Of a stretch of DNA of 64,000 nucleotides, positions 26,117-33,719 are shown piece after piece (position 1 is the stretch's first letter; each line of letters starts with the position of its first letter). Made by a program: the position numbers and the translations under genes. The stretch is from Cecembia lonarensis LW9. GTDB taxonomy: Bacteria > Bacteroidota > Bacteroidia > Cytophagales > Cyclobacteriaceae. The notes beneath the pieces were generated by a model. The model worked only from the letters and a program-made list of their open reading frames with translations, did no database searches and was not told the origin of the DNA. Where the stretch lies: the NCBI RefSeq assembly GCF_000298295.1, contig NZ_AMGM01000012.1:17158-81157 (forward strand). The letters are read 5' to 3'.

Positions 26117-26317
26117 ATGAAAAATTTCTTAAAAGCTTCAATTTTGACATTGATTATGTCAGCAGGAATCAGTTTTTCAAGTAATAGTGCATGCGCTGTT
26201 GATCCAGATACAGGATGTCTAATATGTGCTTTCAAAACAGTTCCTAATGACCCAGGAGCATGTAGAGGAACAGGTGGGGACTGTCCTGATATTCAGTGTG
26301 GGGGTTCCCAACAGTAA
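26117..26317 (+). CDS. Small secreted Cys-rich peptide
   Basis: The 66-residue precursor has a clear signal peptide (about 1-27, ending SACA). The mature peptide of about 39 residues contains five Cys (34, 37, 49, 56, 61), with a sixth, Cys26, at the cleavage region. The first two form C-L-I-C, and the C-terminus is Gly/Gln-rich (QCGGSQQ). No lipobox is evident unless Cys26 is used. I do not recognise the family. Small secreted peptides beside beta-propeller lipoproteins are known in Bacteroidota (the NVEALA class), but this sequence is not clearly one of them. It heads an operon of three lipoproteins, with a hairpin between it and the next gene. Confidence 0.7.
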   Translation: MKNFLKASILTLIMSAGISFSSNSACAVDPDTGCLICAFKTVPNDPGACRGTGGDCPDIQCGGSQQ

Positions 26318-26329
26318 ATCAATCTAATT

Positions 26330-26372
26330 TATAATCAACTTGTTACTTAACTTTCAAGTTGATTATATTTAT
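26330..26372 (+). terminator. Hairpin after the peptide gene, probable partial terminator
   Basis: A perfect 13-bp stem (TATAATCAACTTG at 26330-26342, CAAGTTGATTATA at 26355-26367) is followed by TTTATTTTAAG. It lies inside the apparent operon, so it would lower transcription of the three lipoprotein genes relative to the peptide. Confidence 0.7.
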
Positions 26373-26397
26373 TTTAAGATTTTAAAAAATATAGTAT

Positions 26398-27540
26398 ATG
26401 AGGGTACTATTTATCAACGTTTTGGTTATTCAATTATTATTGATCTCATGTGATAATTCCACAATTTCCAAAAATTCGGGAAATCAATTCTTAATTAAAT
26501 CTAAATCAGTTAAATTTCCACTAGATGAAGTATCCACTTATGAATTTTTCATTTATCAGTCTGTGGGTGATTCTTTATTGGTTTTAAATCAGGTCAACTA
26601 TTCATTGGACATCTACAGTTTATCTGAACAAAGCCTTATTGGCAGAATCAACATTGATAGAGAGGGAGTGAATGGAATAGAAAGACTCAATACGTTCTAT
26701 TATCATAATCAGGATTCAATTTTTTTATTTTCACAATTTATTTTGAAGAATTCTCTTATTGTAAATGTAGAAGGTAATATTATAGATAGAATTAGGCATA
26801 ATGAATTCAACAGTGACGTGGATGGCTTAATCAACCACGTAGGTACTCCTTCCATGCCAAACATAATCTTTGAAAATGAATTACACTTTTCAGTCTTTCA
26901 ATTAACAAATGAAAGTATAGAGAATGATGATTTTATCCATGAGCATAGTCTTGATTTAGAATCAGGAAACTTTAAATCATATCCCTATGTAAAAAAACCT
27001 TCATTTATGAATAACCAAAGGTGGATTGATGAAACCTTTTCAAGAATAAAAATTGATAAGGAAGAATGGTATTTTTCATGGAACCTCTCAGATACAGTTT
27101 ATCATATCATAGGCGAAAATGGAGTTTTAATTGAGTCAAAAGCAATACCTATGAATGGAGGCATTGGCACCAACCCAAAACCAGTCCCAAAAGAAAATTA
27201 TGATGGAAAATGGCTGGAAATGTCATTAGAAGGATATGTATATGGAAAAATTTTATTGGATAGAAATAAAAATATTATACATAGGCTGAGGTATGTTCCA
27301 ACAGTCAACCCTAATTCACCAAACAACTATTCCAATAATCCTTACTTGATAAAGAATTTTGAAATTCTTTCTTATAGGCTTGATGGTGAATTTTTAGGCA
27401 CCACCAGAATCAATTCCAGAACTTATGATCCAAGACTATTATTTCTTGGTCCAAAAGGCATTTACATACCAAGAATTCATCCCAATTATGATGGTTTACA
27501 AGAAGATGAAATTGTATATGATGTGTTCAGTGTGGAGTAA
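26398..27540 (+). CDS. DUF4221-like (beta-propeller) lipoprotein
   Basis: The 380-residue product has a lipoprotein signal (LLLISC, lipid Cys about 19). The mature part consists of short beta-strand repeats with many Asn/Asp/Ile residues and ends EDEIVYDVFSVE, a typical DUF4221 ending. Such proteins are thought to form a propeller anchored in the outer membrane; the ligand is unknown. It is the first lipoprotein after the Cys-rich peptide, and the next gene overlaps its end by 20 bases. Its A/T content is higher than that of the flanking peptidase and antiporter genes. Confidence 0.65.
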   Translation: MRVLFINVLVIQLLLISCDNSTISKNSGNQFLIKSKSVKFPLDEVSTYEFFIYQSVGDSLLVLNQVNYSLDIYSLSEQSLIGRINIDREGVNGIERLNTFYYHNQDSIFLFSQFILKNSLIVNVEGNIIDRIRHNEFNSDVDGLINHVGTPSMPNIIFENELHFSVFQLTNESIENDDFIHEHSLDLESGNFKSYPYVKKPSFMNNQRWIDETFSRIKIDKEEWYFSWNLSDTVYHIIGENGVLIESKAIPMNGGIGTNPKPVPKENYDGKWLEMSLEGYVYGKILLDRNKNIIHRLRYVPTVNPNSPNNYSNNPYLIKNFEILSYRLDGEFLGTTRINSRTYDPRLLFLGPKGIYIPRIHPNYDGLQEDEIVYDVFSVE

Positions 27541-27874
27541 AGTATCCTTTGTTTTGATTTTATTGTTCATGGCATGTACTAAAGAAACCAGTCAGGTAAA
27601 TAGGGAACTTGAAAATAAAATCAATGCAGTGCCTCAGTTTGCTATCATTGATCTTGACCGTTGTAATTCCTGCTTTTCAGAATACGCAGACAGATTGAAT
27701 CTCAGCGCAAACGATACATCTACTTTAGTCATAGTGCTTTCCAATTCCAAGAAAAAAGCCATGTTATTCGGTAATGAAAACAAGATTAAAGTTCTCTGGG
27801 ACAGCACGCGTTATTTTGAAAATTATTTGGAAAAAAGCAGTCATTATTTCCAAACTAATCCTTCTGTAAAATGA
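27521..27874 (+). CDS. Small CxxC lipoprotein
   Basis: The start at ATG 27521 gives 117 residues with a lipoprotein signal (LLFMAC, lipid Cys about 19). The open frame extends further upstream but then lies inside the previous gene. A C-x2-C pair (DRCNSC) stands after a hydrophobic strand (FAIIDL), a placement like that of a thioredoxin active site, although the domain is short and has no visible cis-Pro. A thiol function toward the Cys-rich peptide encoded upstream is an attractive but untested idea. It overlaps the next gene by 4 bases. Confidence 0.6.
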   Translation: MCSVWSKVSFVLILLFMACTKETSQVNRELENKINAVPQFAIIDLDRCNSCFSEYADRLNLSANDTSTLVIVLSNSKKKAMLFGNENKIKVLWDSTRYFENYLEKSSHYFQTNPSVK

Positions 27875-28899
27875 AATCAGCAAAACATTACCTTCGGTGT
27901 ATCTGTCTTTTTTGCCATCTGATTTTTCAATCTTCCTGCGAAAACCAAAAGGAATCATTTCATGATATTGAGCAAACAATAAAGATTGAAAAAATCAGAA
28001 ACCCCAATGAGCTGCTTATGTCTTTTCATCAAGATGCTTTTTTTATTCTCCACAACTTCCGAACACAGCTGGATATATACAGGGAGAACAAATTGGATTC
28101 GGCCATTCAGCTGGTCGAGATGAAGCAAACTTATGCAGGATTTGAAATCAAAGGCCAATATGTTTCCAAATTAAATTATTTCGACCTAGAGACTCTTGCG
28201 ATTTTAAAAATCTCCCCAAATGAATTTCATTTTATCGATACTGAAAATCCCTATAATGTCAAAGTATTAACCATAGACACTCCCTCGACCGAATTCATTT
28301 CAGATTTTACCAAATTTGATAAAAACCACCTTATTATTGGCACTTTTGAGTTCGAAAAACTGAATCAATTCAAAATTCATCTATACAATATCAAAAATCA
28401 AAGCTCAAAACTCCTGTTTGAAGAAACCTTGGCACACCCTGTTGCGGAGTATATCAAAGTGTTTGTAAAAGACAACAAAATCCACCTTTTGAATCCGTTC
28501 CATCAAATGCTTCTGACTATTGATAAAAAAGGAAAACTGCTTTCAAAAAGAAAATTCTCAGTTCCGGTAGAATTCAACTATAATTTCACAGAAAACAAGT
28601 GGTATGCCACCATGGAAGAATTCAATAAAGCAGAGGTTGATATACAAGAATACACCAGAGTAATGGATTTTACACTTTACAATGATCAGCTTTTATTAAT
28701 TGTAACCCAGCATTCAGACAGGAAAACGTTGAGCAGACATTTGATAAAATGTGCTCTTGATGATACTCCTACAGCAGCATTAATGGATATCCAGCATATG
28801 CCTATTCATTTTGGGCCAAATGACCATTTATTTAATTATTTTGAAAAAGACAGTTTACAATACATAGAAATCACACCACTAAGTTCAGTTTTTAAATAA
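27871..28899 (+). CDS. Propeller-like lipoprotein, last gene of the peptide operon
   Basis: A 342-residue protein with an N-terminal signal ending in Cys (IFQSSC, about residue 23) and a mature part made of repeated beta-strand motifs (e.g. QLDIYRENK, HFIDTENP, FKIHLYNIKN). It resembles the six-bladed propeller lipoproteins elsewhere in this window in composition more than in exact sequence. I cannot assign a family with confidence. It overlaps the CxxC gene by 4 bases. Confidence 0.6.
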   Translation: MKSAKHYLRCICLFCHLIFQSSCENQKESFHDIEQTIKIEKIRNPNELLMSFHQDAFFILHNFRTQLDIYRENKLDSAIQLVEMKQTYAGFEIKGQYVSKLNYFDLETLAILKISPNEFHFIDTENPYNVKVLTIDTPSTEFISDFTKFDKNHLIIGTFEFEKLNQFKIHLYNIKNQSSKLLFEETLAHPVAEYIKVFVKDNKIHLLNPFHQMLLTIDKKGKLLSKRKFSVPVEFNYNFTENKWYATMEEFNKAEVDIQEYTRVMDFTLYNDQLLLIVTQHSDRKTLSRHLIKCALDDTPTAALMDIQHMPIHFGPNDHLFNYFEKDSLQYIEITPLSSVFK

Positions 28900-28969
28900 G
28901 TTCAAATGGCATGAATTCAAGTCCTCACAAAAGTTTTCCCGAAAAGGTATAATTTCTGTATCTTGAGGT

Positions 28970-29629
28970 ATGAAATTTCGGATTACCCTCATTATTTTAC
29001 TTTTAGCTTTGGAAAGCTCCGCCCAAAGTCTTTTTAATGGAAAAAACCTTAATGGTTGGTATATGGATGTACCCGAACTGGAAAAGGATTTCTCTTTGAG
29101 AAAACCATTTGTCGCTCGAGAGGGAATGTTGGTAAGTCTAGGCACCCCACTAGGACACTTAATTACCGAAAAGGAATTTGAAAATTACCGCTTGGAGGTG
29201 GTATACCGATTTCCAGGTGAGCCTGGCAATTGTGGGGTATTGGTGCATGCTTCTAGCCACAGGTTTCTATATGACATGTTCCCCAAATCTATAGAAGTAC
29301 AGATGATGCATGAAAATGCTGGTGATTTTTGGGTAATCGGTGAAGACATTCAGGTTCCGGATATGGAAGCCCGAAGAGGTCCAAAAGAGAACTGGGGCGT
29401 GACAGAAGGAAAAGGCCGGCGTATCCTTAACCTCACAGACGGCTCAGAAAAACCTTTGGGAGAATGGAACCATATGCTGATCGAATGCCAAGGAGATGAG
29501 GTCAAGGTATGGGTCAATGGTGACCTGATCAACCATGGCTTTGGCGCTACCGCCACCAAAGGCAAAATCGCCATTCAGGCAGAAGGAGCTGAGGTGGAAT
29601 TCAGGAAACTGGAACTGACCAAACTTTAA
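28970..29629 (+). CDS. Secreted DUF1080 (3-keto-disaccharide hydrolase-like) protein
   Basis: The 219-residue product has a signal peptide (about 1-18, ending SSAQ) and then one concanavalin-like DUF1080 domain: SLFNGKNLNGWY at the start, LEVVYRFPGEPGNCGVLVH in the middle, and EWNHMLIECQGDEVKVWVNG near the end. Family members bind or hydrolyse 3-keto-glycosides and related sugars in the periplasm. No sugar oxidoreductase or SusC/D pair lies nearby, so the substrate is unknown. Confidence 0.85.
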   Translation: MKFRITLIILLLALESSAQSLFNGKNLNGWYMDVPELEKDFSLRKPFVAREGMLVSLGTPLGHLITEKEFENYRLEVVYRFPGEPGNCGVLVHASSHRFLYDMFPKSIEVQMMHENAGDFWVIGEDIQVPDMEARRGPKENWGVTEGKGRRILNLTDGSEKPLGEWNHMLIECQGDEVKVWVNGDLINHGFGATATKGKIAIQAEGAEVEFRKLELTKL

Positions 29630-29710
29630 ACAGTGATTCCAATCCAAATAAAAAATACACTCAAGCTTTACAAAATATTGGCTTTTCTTAATCAAACCTG
29701 AAAAAAACTT

Positions 29711-30150
29711 AAACACAAAAGACCACAACAGTCACAAAAACTTCCTGAATTAGCCCTAGACCCCATAAGCCGCCTCTTTTACCCTCTTTTGTCCCTTTTG
29801 TGGTTCAAAATAAAAAGCCGATTATCGGTAAATCTTGTCTATCCCAACCAACAAATCCAACAATTTTTCCAAACACAAAAGAACACAACAGTCACAAAAG
29901 CTTCCTGAATTAGCCCTAGACCCCATAAGCCGCCTCTTTTGTTCACTTTTGTCCCTTTTGTGGTTCAAAGTAAAAAGCCGATTATCGGTAAATCTTGTCT
30001 ATCCCAACCACCAAAACCATCAATTCCCCCAAACAAAAAAGAACACAATAGTCACAAAAGCTTCCTGAATTAGCCCTAGACCCAAAAAGCCGCCTCTTTT
30101 GTTCACTTTTGTCCCTTTTCCCGACTTTCGGGACAGGTTGTGGTTCAAAA
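29711..30150. repeat. Tandem repeat, 160-bp unit, nearly three copies
   Basis: Copies begin at 29711, 29871 and 30031 (period exactly 160). Each contains CACAAAAG-type A-rich words, CTTCCTGAATTAGCCCTAGA, CCGCCTCTTTT and TTTTGTGGTTCAAA. The third copy is shorter and has a short insertion with the hairpin CCCGACTTTCGGGA (30119-30133). The array fills the space between the DUF1080 gene and the large membrane protein gene, and its last copy supplies the stop codon of the latter. It contains no gene. Confidence 0.9.
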
Positions 30151-33100
30151 CAATGCCGTTACCTGCATTCGGCCGATATGCACCAGCCTGCCCAATCCTT
30201 CCGAGTTTCTTCCCTCATACACCATATTCATCTGTAAACCCTCCCCGATTTTCTGCAGCCAATTCAATGACCAGGTCACATTGTTCCCAATAGTCAAAGC
30301 CTGTAACATTTCATAGCCTGTGGGGGTATTGGGCTGTCCGTTGTAATCGATATAAATGTACCTGAAGTTGGCATTGATGGTGGTTTTAATAGCCTTGGCG
30401 AACCTAAAATCAAGACCAGCTTGATGGATCTCCGCCCTTTCATTGAACTCTGTATTGGCCTGATTCACTTTATCCAAGTACTGATACATGAGGGTTGTCC
30501 TGAATACACTGCTCGGTTGATAGGCGAATTCCGGCCCATAACCATACTGTCGAATGTCATAATTGCGGTTGTCCAAAAAGTCTGAATTGGCTACCCTGTT
30601 TCCGGTTTGCCCTATCAACCGGAAGTTGAGATTTGGATTGATATTGTAACGGGTATTTAGCCGCCAGTCCTTTTGGATCAAATCATCAAATCCCCCGGCC
30701 AACAATTGCTTATTCTGACTGTCAAAAACAGAAAAATCAAAACCATATTTGGCCGAGGATCTGTTGAAGAAAAAAGAAGAACGTATCACCTGTCTTACAG
30801 AAATCAGGTCTTCATCTGCAAAGCCCCCCACAAAAGGGTTGATCCTGTCCCAAAATTCATTGGATGTAATTTTTTTCTCTATACTCACACTTGTCGTATT
30901 GGAAAATTTTTGCATAAACTGCTTAAGCCCCGCCTCTTTTCTCCAAGCATCAGGAAATCTGGCATTCAGGCGATAATTGAAAATCGTGGTGAAAGCCTGT
31001 ACAAATTCAGTAGTGGGTACAAACACTTTGATGAAGTTTTTTTCTTCAGGATTCACTGCAAGGTAAAACTCATTCAATTGCTGAATGCCATCACCATTGT
31101 CATCCCTCCAAGTATGAGTACCCTCTCCAGTGGGTACAGGAAGAAAAACAAACTCCCGGCGAAATTCCCTGCCATTACCCAGGGCATAGCTGAGTTCATT
31201 TCTTATTGCACCTTTAGCCATGGTTCCTAAGTAATCTACTTTGCCCAAAACTGTGGTCTCTTTTTCTGAATTCAGCCTTAAAAATTCCAATTCCCGGTAA
31301 GTAAAGGTTGCGCTAAGGTCATGCCCTTTAAACCTTCTTTTTAATCCAAACATGGTTTGAAAAGCTTCTGTATCAGGAGACAATACACCATTTACCGGAA
31401 AAAGATCTTCCCTGAAAGAGGCATTTACAAAAAATGAATACGGTAAAGTATCGTTGCTGTTGATATACGCCATGTGCTCTATAAAGTTCATGGCAGTACT
31501 CACCACCGAATCCGTCTCTATATTTCTGACCGCATTTCTATCGAGCATCAGCCTGTAACCGGGAACCAAAATCTTTGATCTATACTGAACATCACCGGTA
31601 TACCTGACCCAGTCTGAATTGAGATTACGCACGTCAGAGTCCAAAACAAAGAGCTCATTTTTTAAAAAAATCCTCCTTCCCAATTGCTGATTGAACTTGG
31701 CCATATGTTGGGTTCCGGACTGAATAGCACCCCGATTTCGGAAATTAAAGCGATAACTCATTTGGTTATGCAGGTCCTTGTTCAATTCAAATCCAGCATT
31801 GAAGATCCTTTCATGACCAGCCAGCAACATATCCTCTTGGGTCAAACTCCAGTCCCGGTCAAATTCTATGTATCGTAAGCGATCAATAAAGCTAAAATTG
31901 CTGGAGTTGTACTCAAATTCGGTCAAGGCATTGAATCGGTAACCTTTCAATTTTTCTAAGGGCCTGTTTTCGGAAATAAAACCTGACTTAATACCAAAAC
32001 CATTATTCGTTTCATTGTCTATTTCTGAAAATAGGTTTTGATCCACGCTGGAAAAAGCCATTTCCGTGTAGACCTGCTCAAAAGCACTCAGTTTCACTTT
32101 AGCACCGGTAGTAAACATTTGCTTCTTGTTCGGTGCAGGCAATGGGGACAATATAGAGTAATTCCCCTGTGGCACTCCATTGATCCTGGGCCTAAAGACA
32201 AATACAGGTCCATTGGCCAATTGCCGGTCTCTCACGTAGTCACCATTGCCCTGTCCAACTTCAGAAAATCCCACAGCAAAACGGGCTTGTTCTGGGTCTG
32301 TGGAATACTCAAAAAATTCTATAGGGTTCCCTTGGTCATCCACATCCTGTACCCTCCTGTACAATACCCTGTTAGGGTCAAAGGCAACGGAGTCCACCCT
32401 AGGGACTGCAGCGGCATTTAAATCATTGCCTACTGAGGCCAAAAGTACTTTATCTGCATCGCTGAATTCAAAGAAAAGCGGTCTGTTTCTATTGTCCATT
32501 TCCCGGTAAAAATTCATGTATAAGGTTACCTTATCCGTTTCCTGAATATGATTGGCTGTCAAAATAGACCGGGTAAAATTCCTTTCGGCATATTCGTAAT
32601 CAATTCTTATCCGGGTATATTGGGTAATCAATACATTAGGGGTAAAAGTGATTTCACCTTGATTGTAATCAATCACATAATCATAATTAAAGCCCCTTTG
32701 CAGTTGCTTACCATCTAGGAAAACCCTTTCCGAATTGGCCATAATGATTACAAAGCGCTCATTCTGTGGCCCGGGAATCCTATATGGCCCCAATGTACCC
32801 TCAGTTACTTCCAGAACAATAGAAGCAAATTTACCTTTAGCTACCGATGCCGCTGCTTGGGTAGAGGCTTTCCACTTATCTCCTATGGCATAATTGGTGG
32901 TCAATTGTGCACCTTGCACGTTTTTGTAATAGCGAAGAAACTCTGATTTACGCTGCTGTAAAACAACATCTCCCGCAGCAAGATTAAACTTGTCATTGTA
33001 CAGCTCTACCAAAACATTGTCAAAATCCTGCAATTGTTGGGTATTACCTTCCGGCTGAAAAGGCACATTTTGGTCAGTAATACTGGCCCTAATATTAAGA

Positions 33101-33621
33101 TTTTCGGATAGCTCACCACTCATTTGTAAGTTTAGTGAGGAGTTGACAAAAAGGTTTTGTGTATTACCAAAAGAAATTCCTCTGGTGAGGTTACCGGACT
33201 TATTCAGGTTGGTAGAGGGGAAAAGCTCCTCTCTAAAGTCAAAGGCAGGAATTGCTGCTTGCCTCCCATCCTTGAAATAAGCCATGGAGTCATAATCGGC
33301 CAACAATGTCCTTTTGGAAATTCTTTGTTGAAAGGAATAAGGGAAGGTTTTGTAACACACCATTACCGTCTCTTCTGCATAGCCTTCAGGAAGGTAAACC
33401 TGCAACATCCCTGATCCAAAATGGAAAGAAAAATCCAAAGCCCTTTCCTTCCCATCAGTGACCTGGATACTTTCTTCCAAAACACTCAAGGAATCCAGCA
33501 AAAACGGTTCAGATGCCACCGCAACTGGGACGTGCTTACAGGTTTCCGTCTGAGCTAAAACCCACGGAACCTCCAGAAAAAAGAGCATGATAAGAAAAAG
33601 AAAATATTTCCCCCTTGGCAT
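30145..33621 (-). CDS. Very large outer-membrane beta-barrel-like protein
   Basis: The 1158-residue product starts at ATG 33621 (a TTG lies four codons upstream) with a signal peptide (about 1-25). The body is beta-rich with alternating polar and aromatic residues. It has stretches such as SLNLQMSGELSENLNIRASI and QPEGNTQQLQDFDNVLVEL that recall part of SprA-like and other large Cytophagales surface proteins. The C-terminus has many Arg/Asn/Tyr strands typical of barrels and ends in Phe (QVTALF). I cannot name the family. A role in the outer membrane is inferred from composition. The stop codon falls at the edge of the 160-bp repeat. Confidence 0.75.
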   Translation of the reverse strand: MPRGKYFLFLIMLFFLEVPWVLAQTETCKHVPVAVASEPFLLDSLSVLEESIQVTDGKERALDFSFHFGSGMLQVYLPEGYAEETVMVCYKTFPYSFQQRISKRTLLADYDSMAYFKDGRQAAIPAFDFREELFPSTNLNKSGNLTRGISFGNTQNLFVNSSLNLQMSGELSENLNIRASITDQNVPFQPEGNTQQLQDFDNVLVELYNDKFNLAAGDVVLQQRKSEFLRYYKNVQGAQLTTNYAIGDKWKASTQAAASVAKGKFASIVLEVTEGTLGPYRIPGPQNERFVIIMANSERVFLDGKQLQRGFNYDYVIDYNQGEITFTPNVLITQYTRIRIDYEYAERNFTRSILTANHIQETDKVTLYMNFYREMDNRNRPLFFEFSDADKVLLASVGNDLNAAAVPRVDSVAFDPNRVLYRRVQDVDDQGNPIEFFEYSTDPEQARFAVGFSEVGQGNGDYVRDRQLANGPVFVFRPRINGVPQGNYSILSPLPAPNKKQMFTTGAKVKLSAFEQVYTEMAFSSVDQNLFSEIDNETNNGFGIKSGFISENRPLEKLKGYRFNALTEFEYNSSNFSFIDRLRYIEFDRDWSLTQEDMLLAGHERIFNAGFELNKDLHNQMSYRFNFRNRGAIQSGTQHMAKFNQQLGRRIFLKNELFVLDSDVRNLNSDWVRYTGDVQYRSKILVPGYRLMLDRNAVRNIETDSVVSTAMNFIEHMAYINSNDTLPYSFFVNASFREDLFPVNGVLSPDTEAFQTMFGLKRRFKGHDLSATFTYRELEFLRLNSEKETTVLGKVDYLGTMAKGAIRNELSYALGNGREFRREFVFLPVPTGEGTHTWRDDNGDGIQQLNEFYLAVNPEEKNFIKVFVPTTEFVQAFTTIFNYRLNARFPDAWRKEAGLKQFMQKFSNTTSVSIEKKITSNEFWDRINPFVGGFADEDLISVRQVIRSSFFFNRSSAKYGFDFSVFDSQNKQLLAGGFDDLIQKDWRLNTRYNINPNLNFRLIGQTGNRVANSDFLDNRNYDIRQYGYGPEFAYQPSSVFRTTLMYQYLDKVNQANTEFNERAEIHQAGLDFRFAKAIKTTINANFRYIYIDYNGQPNTPTGYEMLQALTIGNNVTWSLNWLQKIGEGLQMNMVYEGRNSEGLGRLVHIGRMQVTALF

Positions 33622-33719
33622 ATTCCCACACAAAATTCACACTAATGTAAATTTTATGCATGAAGAATGAAAATCGGGTAGTTAAACTACAAGAAACCAA
33701 AAATCAAACTCAAAAAATA

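Noticed and set aside
29711..30150. CRISPR array
   Set aside because: The 160-base units are repeated as a whole with no variable spacers, and there are no cas genes. The same applies to the 117-base array at the end of the window.
29835..30293. Short plus-strand frames in and after the 160-bp repeats
   Set aside because: They merely follow the repeat units or lie antisense to the membrane protein gene.
30673..31230. Open frame of 185 codons on the plus strand
   Set aside because: It is antisense to the large outer-membrane-like protein gene, with no sign of an independent gene.
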